DNA of 64,000 nucleotides from positions 1 through 64,000 of the forward strand of contig NZ_JNYJ01000054.1 in NCBI RefSeq assembly GCF_000716715.1, read 5' to 3'. This document shows positions 15,902 to 25,392 of this stretch, piece by piece. Origin of the DNA: Dactylosporangium aurantiacum (GTDB lineage: Bacteria; Actinomycetota; Actinomycetes; Mycobacteriales; Micromonosporaceae). Made by a program: the position numbers and the translations under genes. The notes under the pieces are model-generated. The model was not told the origin of the DNA. It was given only the letters and a program-made list of their open reading frames with translations, and did not search any database. The stretch's first letter is position 1. Each line of letters starts with the position of its first letter.

Positions 15902-18267
15902 CCGTGACTGAGACGCCCATGGGCTTCGGCCGCATGCACCGCAAGGAGGACGCGCGGTTCGTCCGGGGTCAGGGCAACTACGTCGACGACGTGAACCTGC
16001 CGGGCATGCTGCACGGGTCGTTCCTGCGCAGCCCGTACGCCCACGCGAAGATCGTCTCGATCGACACCAGCGCGGCGGAGGCGCTGCCCGGCGTCAAGGC
16101 CGTCATCACCGGGGCGGTCCTGGAGACGCTGAAGCTGGCGTGGATGCCGACGCTGTCCTACGACACGCAGGCCGTGCTGGCGACCGACAAGGTGCGCTTC
16201 CAGAACCAGGAGGTCGCGTTCGTCGTCGCGGAGAGCCACTACATCGCGCGCGACGCCCTGGAGCTCATCGAGGTCGAGTACGAGCCGCTGCCCGTCGTCG
16301 CCGACGCCAAGCAGGCGCTCGCCCCCGGCGCCCCGGTCATCCGGGACGACAAGGAGGGCAAGACCGACAACCACATCTTCGACTGGTCCGCCGGTGACAA
16401 GGAGAAGACCGACCGGATCTTCGCCGAGTCCGAGGTCGTCGTCGCGGAGGACATCCTGTACCCCCGGGTGCACCCGTCCCCGCTGGAGACGTGCGGCGCG
16501 GTCGCCGACTTCGACAAGGTCAGCGGCAAGCTGACGATCTACTCGACCACCCAGGCGCCGCACGCGCACCGGACGGTCTACGCGCTCGTCGCGGGCCTGC
16601 CGGAGCACAAGATCCGGGTCATCTCCCCCGACATCGGCGGCGGCTTCGGCGGCAAGGTCGGCATCTACCCCGGCTACGTCCTGGCGATCGTCGGCTCCAT
16701 CGTCACCGGCAAGCCGGTGAAGTGGATGGAGGACCGCAACGAGCACCTGACCGCCACCGCGTTCGCCCGCGACTACCACATGCGCGGCGAGATCGCGGCG
16801 ACGAAGGACGGCAGGATCCGGGCGCTGCGGGTCGACGTGCTCGCCGACCACGGCGCGTTCAACGGCACCGCCCAGCCGACCAAGTTCCCGGCCGGCTTCT
16901 TCCACATCTTCACCGGGTCCTACGACCTGGAGGCGGCGTCCTGCAACGTCACCGGCGTCTACACCAACAAGGCGCCCGGTGGTGTCGCGTACGCCTGCTC
17001 GTTCCGCATCACCGAGGCCTCGTACCTGGTCGAGCGCATGATCGACGTGCTGGCGTTCGAGCTGAAGATGGACCCGGCCGAGCTGCGGCTGAAGAACCTG
17101 CTCAAGCCGGAGCAGTTCCCGTACACCACGCCGACCGGCTGGGAGTACGACTCGGGCGACTACCCGAAGGCGCTGCGCCTGGCCATGGACATGGTCGGGT
17201 ACGAGAAGCTGCGCGTCGAGCAGGCCGAGAAGCTGCAGCGCGGCGAGTACATGGGCATCGGCATCAGCTTCTTCACCGAGGGTGTCGGGGCCGGGCCGCG
17301 CAAGCACATGGACATCCTCGGCCTGGGCATGGCCGACGGCGCCGAGCTGCGGGTGCACCCGACCGGCAAGGCGGTGCTGCGCCTGTCGGTGCAGACCCAG
17401 GGGCAGGGGCACGAGACGACCTTCGCGCAGATCGTCGCGGAGGAGCTCGGCATCTCCCCCGACGACATCGACGTCGTGCACGGCGACACCGACAACACGC
17501 CGTTCGGCCTCGGCACCTACGGCTCCCGCTCGACCCCGGTGTCGGGTGCGGCGACCGCGATCGTGGCCCGCAAGGTCCGCGACCGGGCGAGGATCGTGGC
17601 GTCGGCGATGCTCGAGGTGTCCCCGGACGACCTGGAGTGGGAGAAGGGCAAGTTCTTCGTCAAGGGCGACCCCGACCAGGCCAAGACGATCCAGGAGATC
17701 GCCATGGCCGCGCACTCCAGCCTGGAGCTGCCCGAGGGCGTCGAGGGCCACCTGGACGCGACGACGGTCTACAACCCGCCGAACCTGACCTACCCGTTCG
17801 GCGCGTACATCTGCGTCGTCGACGTCGACCCGGCCACCGGCCAGGTCAAGGTCCGCCGGTTCATCGCGGTCGACGACTGCGGCGTGCGGATCAACCCGAT
17901 GATCGTCGAGGGCCAGGTCCACGGCGGTCTCGCCGACGGTATCGGCATGGCGCTCATGCAGCTCATGGCGTTCGACGAGGACGGCAACCACCTCGGCGCG
18001 TCGCTCATGGACTACCTGCTGCCCACGTCGCTGGAGTGCCCCTCGTGGGAGCTCGGCGAGACGGTCACGCCGTCGCCGCACCACCCGATCGGCGCCAAGG
18101 GCGTCGGCGAGTCCGCGACGGTCGGCTCCCCGGCCGCCGTGGTCAACGCCGTCCTCGACGCGCTGAAGCCCCTCGGGGTCCGGCACGCCGACATGCCGCT
18201 CACCCCGTCCAACGTGTGGCGCGCCGCTCAGGGCCGCCCGATCCGAACGGACCTCGCCATCTCATGA
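15898..18267 (+). CDS. coxL: Form I CO dehydrogenase large (Mo-Cu) subunit
   Basis: A 789-residue molybdopterin subunit that oxidises CO to CO2 at a Mo-S-Cu centre. The active-site loop reads AYACSFR with Cys367 as copper ligand. AYxCSFR is diagnostic of form I, whereas form II homologues have AYRGAGR. IGGGFGGK (near 245) and GAKGVGESATVGSP (near 730, containing the catalytic Glu) are also present. The ATG at 15898 overlaps the coxS stop as ATGA; an upstream in-frame extension inside coxS was rejected. The stop overlaps the next gene by ATGA. Confidence 0.96.
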   Translation: MTVTETPMGFGRMHRKEDARFVRGQGNYVDDVNLPGMLHGSFLRSPYAHAKIVSIDTSAAEALPGVKAVITGAVLETLKLAWMPTLSYDTQAVLATDKVRFQNQEVAFVVAESHYIARDALELIEVEYEPLPVVADAKQALAPGAPVIRDDKEGKTDNHIFDWSAGDKEKTDRIFAESEVVVAEDILYPRVHPSPLETCGAVADFDKVSGKLTIYSTTQAPHAHRTVYALVAGLPEHKIRVISPDIGGGFGGKVGIYPGYVLAIVGSIVTGKPVKWMEDRNEHLTATAFARDYHMRGEIAATKDGRIRALRVDVLADHGAFNGTAQPTKFPAGFFHIFTGSYDLEAASCNVTGVYTNKAPGGVAYACSFRITEASYLVERMIDVLAFELKMDPAELRLKNLLKPEQFPYTTPTGWEYDSGDYPKALRLAMDMVGYEKLRVEQAEKLQRGEYMGIGISFFTEGVGAGPRKHMDILGLGMADGAELRVHPTGKAVLRLSVQTQGQGHETTFAQIVAEELGISPDDIDVVHGDTDNTPFGLGTYGSRSTPVSGAATAIVARKVRDRARIVASAMLEVSPDDLEWEKGKFFVKGDPDQAKTIQEIAMAAHSSLELPEGVEGHLDATTVYNPPNLTYPFGAYICVVDVDPATGQVKVRRFIAVDDCGVRINPMIVEGQVHGGLADGIGMALMQLMAFDEDGNHLGASLMDYLLPTSLECPSWELGETVTPSPHHPIGAKGVGESATVGSPAAVVNAVLDALKPLGVRHADMPLTPSNVWRAAQGRPIRTDLAIS

Positions 18268-19175
18268 CGAACCTCCTTCATCGTGCCGACCGGCTGCGCG
18301 CGGACCGCACCCCGTTCGTCCTCGCGACGGTGGTCCGGGCCGAGCGCCCGACCAGCGCCAAGGCGGGCGACCGCGCCCTCGTGCTGCCGGACGGCACGAT
18401 GGAGGGGTTCGTCGGCGGCACCTGCGCCGAGTCCACCGTCCGTCTCCAGGGGCTGCGGCTGCTGGAGACGGGCGAGTCGACGCTGCTGCGCATCACCCCT
18501 TCCGGCGAGAGCGCCGAACGGGAGGGTCTGCTCACCGTCGCCAATCCCTGCCTGTCCGGGGGCACCCTGGAGATCTTCCTGGAGACGATGATCCCGGCGC
18601 CGCTGGTGTACGTGCACGGCGAGGCCCCCGTCGCCCGCGCGCTGGTCGACGTGGCCCGGGCGGTCGGCTGGGAAGGCGCCCGCGGACCCGCCGACGCGTT
18701 GCCGCTGGACGCCGCCGCGGTCGTGGTCGCCTCGCACGGCCGGGACGAGATCGAGGTGCTCACCGCGGCGGTCAAGGCCGGGGTGCCGTACGTCGCGCTC
18801 GTCGCCAGCCGGAAGCGGGCCGCCGCGGTGCTCGCCGAGCTGCCGCTGACCGACCTGGAGAAGGCGCGCATCCACGCGCCGGCCGGGATGGACATCGGCG
18901 CCCGGACCGCGCCCGAGGTCGCGCTGTCCATCCTCGCCGAGATCATCTCGCGGCGGCCGCGGCAGACCGCCCCGCCGCCCGGGCGGATCGAGCTGCCACT
19001 GCTGCAGCCCGTCCGGCCGGTGACGCAGGTGGCGGTCGCCAAGGACGTCGTCTGCGCGATGGACGTCGCGATCTCGCCCGACGCGCTGCAGTACGAGCAC
19101 GAGGGCACCATGTACTACTTCTGCGGCTCCGGCTGCCGGCGGGCGTTCATCGACAACCCGGCCCGGTACCTGTGA
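18264..19175 (+). CDS. XdhC/CoxI-family maturation protein fused to a YHS domain
   Basis: A 303-residue protein. The N-terminal XdhC/CoxI domain (about 10-105; SAKAGDRALV, FVGGTCAE) and XdhC Rossmann domain (about 110-235) are typical of factors that insert or sulfurylate the molybdenum cofactor of hydroxylases. A C-terminal YHS domain (about 258-303; VCAMDV, YYFCGSGC, NPARYL) with four cysteines adds a probable metal site. Copper or other metal handling for the Mo-Cu centre is an attractive guess but unproven. It overlaps coxL (ATGA) and coxD (GTGA). Confidence 0.85.
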   Translation: MTNLLHRADRLRADRTPFVLATVVRAERPTSAKAGDRALVLPDGTMEGFVGGTCAESTVRLQGLRLLETGESTLLRITPSGESAEREGLLTVANPCLSGGTLEIFLETMIPAPLVYVHGEAPVARALVDVARAVGWEGARGPADALPLDAAAVVVASHGRDEIEVLTAAVKAGVPYVALVASRKRAAAVLAELPLTDLEKARIHAPAGMDIGARTAPEVALSILAEIISRRPRQTAPPPGRIELPLLQPVRPVTQVAVAKDVVCAMDVAISPDALQYEHEGTMYYFCGSGCRRAFIDNPARYL

Positions 19176-20038
19176 CGGCGTCGATCGACGAGCTGACCGA
19201 CGGGCTGGGCGCGCAGGGCTACCTGGCCGACCAGGGCCTCGCCACGGCGCTGTTCCTGGCGGTGCGGCTCGGCCAGCCGATCCTGCTGGAGGGCGAGCCG
19301 GGGGTCGGCAAGACCGCCGCCGCGGGCGCCCTCGCCGCCGCCCTGGACACGCCGCTCATCCGGCTGCAGTGCTACGAGGGGCTCAGCGCCGCCGAGGCCC
19401 TCTACGAATGGAACTACCCCCGGCAGCTGCTGGGGATCCGGCTCGCCGAGGCCCGCGGCGAGGTGCCCCGCGAGGCGGACCTGTTCGCCCCCGAGTACCT
19501 GCTGCGCCGCCCGCTGCTCGCCGCGCTCGAGCACCCCGGGCCGCGCCCGGCGGTCCTGCTCATCGACGAGGTCGACCGGGCCGACGACGAGTTCGAGGCG
19601 TTCCTGTTCGAGCTGCTCGCCGAGGGGTCGGTGACGATCCCGGAGCTCGGCACCCGCACCGCGACCGTGCCGCCCGTCGTGGTGCTGACCAGCAACCGGA
19701 CCCGCGACCTGCACGACGCGCTGCTGCGGCGGTGCCTGTACCACTGGATCGGCTACCCCGAGCCGCACCGGGTCGCGGCGATCATCCGGCAGCGGGTGCC
19801 GGGCGCCGACGAGCTCCTCGCGGCCCGGGTCGCCGGCGCCGTGTCCCGGCTGCGCGGCCTCGACCTGACCAAGCCACCCGGCGTCGCCGAGGCGATCAGC
19901 TGGGCCAACGCGCTGCGGCTGCTGGGCCTGCCGCTGGAGGAGAAGTCCGCCGGCGCCACCCTCGGCGCGGTGCTGAAGTACCGCGAGGACGAGGAACTCG
20001 CCCGCCGCACGGGGCTGGCGGACCTTGTCGAGGGGTGA
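19172..20038 (+). CDS. coxD: MoxR-type AAA ATPase, CO dehydrogenase maturation
   Basis: A 288-residue AAA+ ATPase starting with GTG that overlaps the preceding stop (GTGA). The Walker A motif GEPGVGKT (41-48), Walker B VLLIDEVDRAD (about 130-140) and sensor 1 VLTSNRTRD are intact. CoxD is known to act in building the [CuSMoO2] centre of CO dehydrogenase, together with the VWA protein CoxE encoded next. It overlaps coxE by 14 bp. Confidence 0.92.
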   Translation: MTASIDELTDGLGAQGYLADQGLATALFLAVRLGQPILLEGEPGVGKTAAAGALAAALDTPLIRLQCYEGLSAAEALYEWNYPRQLLGIRLAEARGEVPREADLFAPEYLLRRPLLAALEHPGPRPAVLLIDEVDRADDEFEAFLFELLAEGSVTIPELGTRTATVPPVVVLTSNRTRDLHDALLRRCLYHWIGYPEPHRVAAIIRQRVPGADELLAARVAGAVSRLRGLDLTKPPGVAEAISWANALRLLGLPLEEKSAGATLGAVLKYREDEELARRTGLADLVEG

Positions 20039-21188
20039 CTTAGCCGGCCTCGTCGCGGCGTTCGGCGCGGCGCTGCACGACGCGGGCCTGCCCGTCGGGC
20101 CGGACCGCAGCGAACGCTTCGCCCGCGCCGTCACCCTCCTGACCCCGACCACGACCGCCGAGCTGCACCGCTGCGCCCGGGCGACGCTGACCTGCCACCC
20201 GGAGCAGTTCGAGATCCTCGACCGGGTCTTCGACGCGGTGTTCCGCGGCTACGCCGACGACCCGGCCGACTTCCGCGGCGACCCGAACGCCACCGGCACG
20301 TCGACCACGACGACCAAGCCGGGCGGGTCGCCGACCGCGGGCCCGCCGTCGGCGTCCTCCTCGCCCGAGGCGACCGCCCGGGAGATCGAGATCCCGGTCG
20401 CCACCGTCGGCAGCGCGGCCGAGCGCCTGGCCTCGCGGGACTTCGCCACGCTGACCCCGGAGGAGCTGGCGCTGCTCACCGACCTGATGCGCCGGCTCAC
20501 CCTGGCCACCCCGGTGCGCCGGACCCGCCGGATGCGCCCGACGGTGTCCGGCGGCGGCACCGACCTGCGGGCCACGCTGCGCCGGGCCAGGCGCACCGGC
20601 GGCGACCCGCTGCGGCTGATGCGCCGCGAACCGCGCGAGCGGCCCCGGCGGCTGGTCGCGCTGTGCGACATCTCCGGCTCCATGGAGCCCTACGCCAGGG
20701 CCATGCTGCAGCTGCTGTACTGCGCCGCCGGCACCTCCCGCGCCGAGGTCTTCACCTTCGCCACCAGGCTGACCCGGCTCACGAAGGTCCTCGCCCGCAC
20801 CCGCCCCGCCGTCGCCCTGGCCCGCGCCGGGCAGGCCGCCCCCGACTGGTCCGGCGGCACCCGCATCGGCGCCGCGCTGAAGGCCTTCAACGACGGCTAC
20901 GGCCGGCGCGGCATGGCCCGCGGCGCGGTCGTCCTCATCGTCTCCGACGGCTGGGAGACCGGCGACCCGGCGCAGGTCGGCACCGAGATGGCCCGGCTGT
21001 CCCGGCTCGCCCACCGCATCGTGTGGGTCAACCCCCGCACCCAGAGCCCGCGCTACCGGCCGCTGGTCGGTGGCATGGCCGCCGCGTGGCCGTTCTGCGA
21101 CGCGGTGGTCAGCGCGCACTCCCTCACCGCCCTCCACCCCCTGCTTGCCGCACTCGAAGGACGTGACCGTCATGCTGCTCACCAATGA
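20025..21188 (+). CDS. coxE: VWA-domain protein, CO dehydrogenase maturation
   Basis: A 387-residue protein with a variable Pro/Ser/Thr-rich stretch (about 90-120) and a C-terminal von Willebrand A domain (about 205-375). Its MIDAS motif DISGS is in VALCDISGSMEPYA; the distal Thr and Asp positions (SGGTRIG, VSDGWETGD) are also present. VWA proteins of this type pair with MoxR ATPases, here CoxD. The likely start is TTG at 20025, the only plausible initiator in this frame near the coxD stop, giving a 14-bp overlap. Start confidence is moderate. Confidence 0.88.
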   Translation: MSRGDLAGLVAAFGAALHDAGLPVGPDRSERFARAVTLLTPTTTAELHRCARATLTCHPEQFEILDRVFDAVFRGYADDPADFRGDPNATGTSTTTTKPGGSPTAGPPSASSSPEATAREIEIPVATVGSAAERLASRDFATLTPEELALLTDLMRRLTLATPVRRTRRMRPTVSGGGTDLRATLRRARRTGGDPLRLMRREPRERPRRLVALCDISGSMEPYARAMLQLLYCAAGTSRAEVFTFATRLTRLTKVLARTRPAVALARAGQAAPDWSGGTRIGAALKAFNDGYGRRGMARGAVVLIVSDGWETGDPAQVGTEMARLSRLAHRIVWVNPRTQSPRYRPLVGGMAAAWPFCDAVVSAHSLTALHPLLAALEGRDRHAAHQ

Positions 21189-22110
21189 GTTCGTCGTCCA
21201 CCGGCCCCTCGAAGAGACCTGGACGGTCCTGACCGACCTGGAGCGGATCGCGCCGTGCATGCCCGGCGCCCAGCTCACCTCGGTGCAGGGCGACGAGTAC
21301 CACGGCAAGGTCAAGGTGAAGGTCGGGCCGATGACCGCCCAGTTCTCGGGCGTGGCCACCTTCAAGGAGCGCGACGCCGCCGCGCACCGGGCGGTCATCG
21401 ACGCCCGCGGCCGCGACGCGACCGGCAAGGGCCGCGCGTCCGCGCTGGTGACGGCGGTGCTCGCGGCCGAGGGCGACGCCACGAAGGTCACCGTCGAGAC
21501 CGACCTGACGATCGCGGGGCCCCTCGCGCAGATGGGGCGCAGCACGATCGGCGACATCAGCACCCGGCTGCTGGGCCAGTTCGTGACGAACCTGGAGGCG
21601 CAGCTGGCCGCCTCGGACACCGCGCCCGCCGCCGGTGCCGCCGCTTCGGATGCCGCCGCTTCGGGTGCCGCCGACTCCGGTGCGCCCGCCGCGGCCGCTG
21701 CTCCGACCGCCGCCGCCGCGACCGCCGCCACCGCCGCTCCGACCGCCGAGGCCGCGACCGCCGTCGCTGCTCCGACCGCCGAGGCCGCGCCCGCCGCTGC
21801 GCCGGCTGCCGCCGCGTCCGCTGCCGCCGCGCCCGCTGCCGCTTCGCCGGCCGCCGCCGCGGCGCCGGTGGAGGCGGTCACCGACGGGCAGGTGGCCGAG
21901 GTCGTGGCGATCCTGCCGCCCGGCAACGTCCCCGACGCCAACGGCGTCACCACCGCCCCCGCCGAGCAGGCCGTCCGGATCATCGAGGGGCCCGAGGCGG
22001 AGCCCGTGGACCTGCTGCAGACCGCCGGCACCACCAACCTCATCAAGATCGCGATCCCGGTCGTCGTGCTGATCGCGGTCGTCGTCGGGCTGGTCATCTG
22101 GCTGGCCTGA
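21172..22110 (+). CDS. coxG: CoxG, membrane-anchored SRPBCC protein
   Basis: A 312-residue protein. The N-terminal SRPBCC/CoxG domain (about 1-145) has a hydrophobic ligand cavity in this family. It is followed by an Ala/Pro-rich low-complexity linker of about 90 residues (about 148-236), a further short segment, and a single C-terminal membrane helix (about 288-310). CoxG anchors CO dehydrogenase at the membrane and in mycobacteria is reported to deliver menaquinone to it. I chose ATG at 21172, with GAAGGA ten bases upstream; GTG at 21163 is also in frame. It overlaps the coxE end by 17 bp and is the last gene of the operon. Confidence 0.9.
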   Translation: MLLTNEFVVHRPLEETWTVLTDLERIAPCMPGAQLTSVQGDEYHGKVKVKVGPMTAQFSGVATFKERDAAAHRAVIDARGRDATGKGRASALVTAVLAAEGDATKVTVETDLTIAGPLAQMGRSTIGDISTRLLGQFVTNLEAQLAASDTAPAAGAAASDAAASGAADSGAPAAAAAPTAAAATAATAAPTAEAATAVAAPTAEAAPAAAPAAAASAAAAPAAASPAAAAAPVEAVTDGQVAEVVAILPPGNVPDANGVTTAPAEQAVRIIEGPEAEPVDLLQTAGTTNLIKIAIPVVVLIAVVVGLVIWLA

Positions 22111-22122
22111 CCCCGCACGTGC

Positions 22123-22159
22123 CGAGGGGCACCGACCGGGTCGCGGCCGATGCCCCTCG
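22123..22159. terminator. Hairpin terminator between coxG and the cellulase gene
   Basis: CGAGGGGCA (22123-22131) pairs with TGCCCCTCG (22151-22159); a short CGACC/GGTCG pairing is possible in the loop, and TCTTT follows on the plus strand. It lies 12 bp after the coxG stop and 34 bp beyond the convergent cellulase stop, so it can serve both transcripts. Confidence 0.7.
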
Positions 22160-22192
22160 TCTTTCCTCACCCCATCCGATGCGGCCGCCCTA

Positions 22193-24739
22193 TCAACCGC
22201 AGGTGAAGACCGCCGGGGCCGCGTTCGGGCCCCACTGCACCTTGCCGAGCAGCAGAATCGTCGTCGACTCGCCCGGCTTCAGCCGGGTCTGCCCCGGTTT
22301 CACCTGCACCGAGGCGCCGGCCTGCGTCGCGGTGCCGTTGACCGCGAGCTCGACCTTCTGCGTGCCGGTGTAGGCGAACCCGAGCGTCCAGTTCGACAGC
22401 GTCGTGCGGGACGTGTTGCGGACCGTCACCGACGCGATGTAGACGCCGCCGAGGTCCAGGACCTTGGTGTAGGACACGGTGCACGGCGACTTCGGCGCCG
22501 CGCCGCCCTCACCCTGGTCGGCCAGGAACGACGCCACGAACGACAGCGCCGAGTTCCAGTTGATGGTGATCTCGTTCGTCGACCATGACTCGATGTCGTC
22601 GATGTAGCAGAACTGCGGCTTGCAGCCCGCGAGGATCTTCGACGCGACCGGGTCCTGGATCGAGGAGTTCGGCCCACCGGCCAGCGAGCCCGCCGGCGGG
22701 CTGGGCAGCGCCGGGTTCAGCTGGTGGGCGTACATCCGGGAGTGCTGGTTGTGCGAGGCGCGCTCCCCGTAGCCGGTCACGTAGGACTGGTTGAGCGCGT
22801 TGCGGCCGAGGATGTAGTCCATGCCCGTCAGGACCCCGTCACGGAACGCGGTGTCGCCGCTGATGTCGTACGCGGTCGCGAGCACGGCCAGGTTGTTCAC
22901 CACGAGGGCGTTGGAGCCCCAGTCGAACTTCCCATTGGCTGGGTTGTAGGCGATGTTGTACGCGTTGCCGCGCAGCGTCGCCAGGTAACCCTTGGCGCCG
23001 TCGACCACGGACTGCCGCACCCGCGCCCGGTCGGGCAGCGCGTTGGGCACGGTGGCCAGGTCGAGCCGGCCGGCCGCCGCGGTGAACTTCCAGTCGAGGC
23101 CCTCCGGGCGGAACACGTCGGCGGTGTGCCACGGCGAGGCGACGACCGCGTCCTGGTATGCCTTCTCGCCGGTGCTGATGAACAGCTCCGCCGCGGCCCA
23201 GTAGAACTCGTCGGTGACGTTGTCGTCGTCGTACGCGCCGCCGCCGGTGCCGTCGGTGACCAGCGCGTAGCGGGTCGGGTTGGCCACCGCCGCCGCGTAG
23301 GCCGTGCGGGCCGCGGCGAGCAGCTTCGCGGCGAACGCCTTGTCGTACGGCTGGAACAGCCGGGCACCCTGCGCGGCGGTCGCGGCGAGGTTCAGCGTCG
23401 CGGCCGTCGACGGCGCGTGCAGCTCCCGCGGCTGCGGGTCGGCGGCCGGGTCGAGCGGCAGGCCGGTCCAGGCCGCGTCGTGCACCTTGTGGTGGACCAT
23501 GCCGGCGAGCGGCTTGCCGGCCGGCACCTGCATGCGCAGCATGAACTCCAGCTCCCAGCGGGCCTCGTCGAGGACGTCTGGCACCTGGTTGCCGTGCTCG
23601 GGGATGCGCAGCGACCCGTCGCCGAGCTTCTCCGCGCGGGCGCCGGCGGCGACCTTGGTCCGCTCGAAGGTGCTCAGCAGCTGGTACACGGAGATGCCGC
23701 CGTTGACGACGTACTTGCCGTGGTCGCCGGCGTCGTACCAGCCGCCCCGCACGTCGAGGCGGTAGTCGCACACGCCGGGCTGGCACGGCACGTCGGTGTC
23801 GCCCTGGTTGGGCGCGACGCCCAGGTGCCCGGCGGCGCGGCCGTAGCCGGGGGCGATGCTGTCGAGGATCTCGATGCCGCTGCGCTGCGTGTAGTACCAC
23901 GACAGCGAGTCGGCGCGCAGCTTCTCGTAGGCGGCGTTGATCCCGATGTCGAAGGGCACGCTGGTCTCGCCGTCGGCGGTGAGCGTGTAGCCGGTGCCGG
24001 CGACCTTGTACGCGCTGAAGTCGGCCGTGTGGACGTTCTGCCCGGACGTGGCGTCGACGCCGGCGGGGCTGGTCGTGCCGCTGGCGACGACGGTGCCGGC
24101 GGCGTTGCGCAGCTGCCACGGCAGCGCGGCGGTCGCCTCGGTGACGACGGTCGCGGCCTTCGGGCCGTTGGTGAGGTAGCCGACCTGGTTGACCCGCACC
24201 CGCGGGCCGGTGTCCGGGACGTACACGGGCGGCGGTGCACCCCCTTGCAGCGAGATGTCGTCCAGGCACAGCGTCCAGGCGACCGGGCTGCCGCCGACCT
24301 GGAACGCGACCTGACCCGCGTCGGTGTCCGCGGCCGCGGTGAAGGTGTAGCTGAAGGACTGCGGCGCGGCGGTGAGCGCCGGCGCCGCCGAGAGCTCCTG
24401 GGTGTACGGCGGGGCGGCGAGCTGGACGTTGGCCCGCACCGTCACCGGCGTGGTGGCGCTGGCGGTGAACGACAGCTTGTAGGACTCGCCGGCCTGCAGC
24501 TTGACCGCGTTCTGGCCGATGATGGCGTCCCACGGGTTGGTGGTCCCGGCGGGGATCGCCGCGCACAGCCGGCCCTCCACGACGGACGCCGGCGCGTTGC
24601 CGGTCCACCACCACGGGTCGGTGCCGCTGTCGAAGGTCCCGTTGACGATCTGTTCGGCCGGTTCGGCGAAGGCGGCGGACGCGGTCATCGGCACGACCAG
24701 CACCGCCGCAACTAAGGCAAGCGAGAGTTTGCGCTTCAC
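22193..24739 (-). CDS. Secreted GH9 cellulase with CBM4/9 and CBM2 modules
   Basis: An 848-residue modular endo- or processive glucanase. Order: signal peptide (1-26, ASAAFAEP), CBM4/9-like domain (about 27-165), Ig-like CelD_N domain (about 180-265), GH9 catalytic domain (about 270-740) and a C-terminal CBM2-like domain (about 752-848) closed by two cysteines. Inverting-mechanism residues are visible: Asp336/Asp339 in YDAGDHGK and general acid Glu723 in STNEITINW. The GTG start at 24739 has AAGGGG seven bases upstream. A CebR box overlaps its promoter, so expression should respond to cello-oligosaccharides. Confidence 0.93.
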   Translation of the reverse strand: MKRKLSLALVAAVLVVPMTASAAFAEPAEQIVNGTFDSGTDPWWWTGNAPASVVEGRLCAAIPAGTTNPWDAIIGQNAVKLQAGESYKLSFTASATTPVTVRANVQLAAPPYTQELSAAPALTAAPQSFSYTFTAAADTDAGQVAFQVGGSPVAWTLCLDDISLQGGAPPPVYVPDTGPRVRVNQVGYLTNGPKAATVVTEATAALPWQLRNAAGTVVASGTTSPAGVDATSGQNVHTADFSAYKVAGTGYTLTADGETSVPFDIGINAAYEKLRADSLSWYYTQRSGIEILDSIAPGYGRAAGHLGVAPNQGDTDVPCQPGVCDYRLDVRGGWYDAGDHGKYVVNGGISVYQLLSTFERTKVAAGARAEKLGDGSLRIPEHGNQVPDVLDEARWELEFMLRMQVPAGKPLAGMVHHKVHDAAWTGLPLDPAADPQPRELHAPSTAATLNLAATAAQGARLFQPYDKAFAAKLLAAARTAYAAAVANPTRYALVTDGTGGGAYDDDNVTDEFYWAAAELFISTGEKAYQDAVVASPWHTADVFRPEGLDWKFTAAAGRLDLATVPNALPDRARVRQSVVDGAKGYLATLRGNAYNIAYNPANGKFDWGSNALVVNNLAVLATAYDISGDTAFRDGVLTGMDYILGRNALNQSYVTGYGERASHNQHSRMYAHQLNPALPSPPAGSLAGGPNSSIQDPVASKILAGCKPQFCYIDDIESWSTNEITINWNSALSFVASFLADQGEGGAAPKSPCTVSYTKVLDLGGVYIASVTVRNTSRTTLSNWTLGFAYTGTQKVELAVNGTATQAGASVQVKPGQTRLKPGESTTILLLGKVQWGPNAAPAVFTCG

Positions 24740-24767
24740 ACAGACACCCCTTGTGGCGGAAGGGAAT

Positions 24768-24781
24768 TGGGAGCGCTCCCA
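24768..24781. promoter_or_regulatory. CebR operator
   Basis: TGGGAGCGCTCCCA is a perfect 14-bp palindrome identical to the consensus bound by the LacI-type repressor CebR/CelR of Streptomyces and Thermobifida, which is released by cellobiose or cellotriose. It lies 28 bp upstream of the cellulase start and immediately downstream of the candidate -10 box, where bound repressor would block transcription. No cebR gene is in this window. Confidence 0.92.
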
Positions 24782-24809
24782 CTGTGGCCCACGGCACAGG
24801 GAGTGTCAA
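24781..24809 (-). promoter_or_regulatory. Promoter of the GH9 cellulase gene
   Basis: Reading the minus strand, a consensus -35 TTGACA (24809-24804) is followed after exactly 17 bases by CACAGT (24786-24781), a weak -10. The CebR box begins at the last base of the -10. The -35 match is exact; the -10 is inferred from spacing. Confidence 0.65.
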
Positions 24810-24849
24810 TACCTCCGTTCGCTGACTATCTCGCCCGGGGGCGGCGCGT

Positions 24850-25299
24850 TCACCGCTTCATCGTCGGGAACACGTACCAGACGACGATGAAGGACACGCC
24901 GAGGGCCACGCCGACGGCGATCGCCCACGACATGGCGACCACGACCTCGAACACCAGGAACACGGCGCCGACCACGGACAGCCACAGGAACACCAGGCCG
25001 ACCATGGCGAGGTTGCTGCTGCCGTCGACGAGCTCCTTCTTGCGGCCGCGCCGGAACAGGATGCGGTGGTGGCTCACCGGGGCGATCAGGCACAGCGTCG
25101 CGAGAGCGGTCAGCAGCAGCGTCACGATGTACGTTGCACGCTGCACGTCGGTGATGTGCTCGAAGCGCTGGTTGAACGGGATGGTCAGCAGAAAGGCGAA
25201 CAGGATCTGCACGCCGGTCTGCGCCACGCGCAGCTCCTGGAGCAATTCATTCCAGTTCCGGTCGAAACGCTCATCGGGGGTCTCGTCGCGATCGGCCAT
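24850..25299 (-). CDS. DUF6328-like four-helix membrane protein
   Basis: A 149-residue protein: a charged N-terminal helix (about 5-25; a DERFDRNWNELLQELRVAQTG-like segment) and four predicted membrane helices (about 27-45, 57-75, 95-115, 120-142). The conserved arrangement, with a short basic loop RRGRKKE between helices 2 and 3, matches the actinobacterial DUF6328 family, whose function is unknown. It stands alone between the cellulase and a divergent small gene. Confidence 0.75.
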   Translation of the reverse strand: MADRDETPDERFDRNWNELLQELRVAQTGVQILFAFLLTIPFNQRFEHITDVQRATYIVTLLLTALATLCLIAPVSHHRILFRRGRKKELVDGSSNLAMVGLVFLWLSVVGAVFLVFEVVVAMSWAIAVGVALGVSFIVVWYVFPTMKR

Positions 25300-25392
25300 G
25301 CGGGTTCATTTACCCAGCGGGTCGGCGAAGCGAACTTGGCGATCGGCCCAAACCCGGCGCGTCGGGGCTGCGACCGATTGCATGCTGGGCTT

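Noticed and set aside
15835..18186. 783-codon minus-strand open frame opposite coxL
   Set aside because: Translation lacks any fold signature; coxL on the plus strand is unambiguous.
22724..24715. 663-codon plus-strand open frame opposite the GH9 cellulase
   Set aside because: No start signal or domain; shadow of the cellulase gene.
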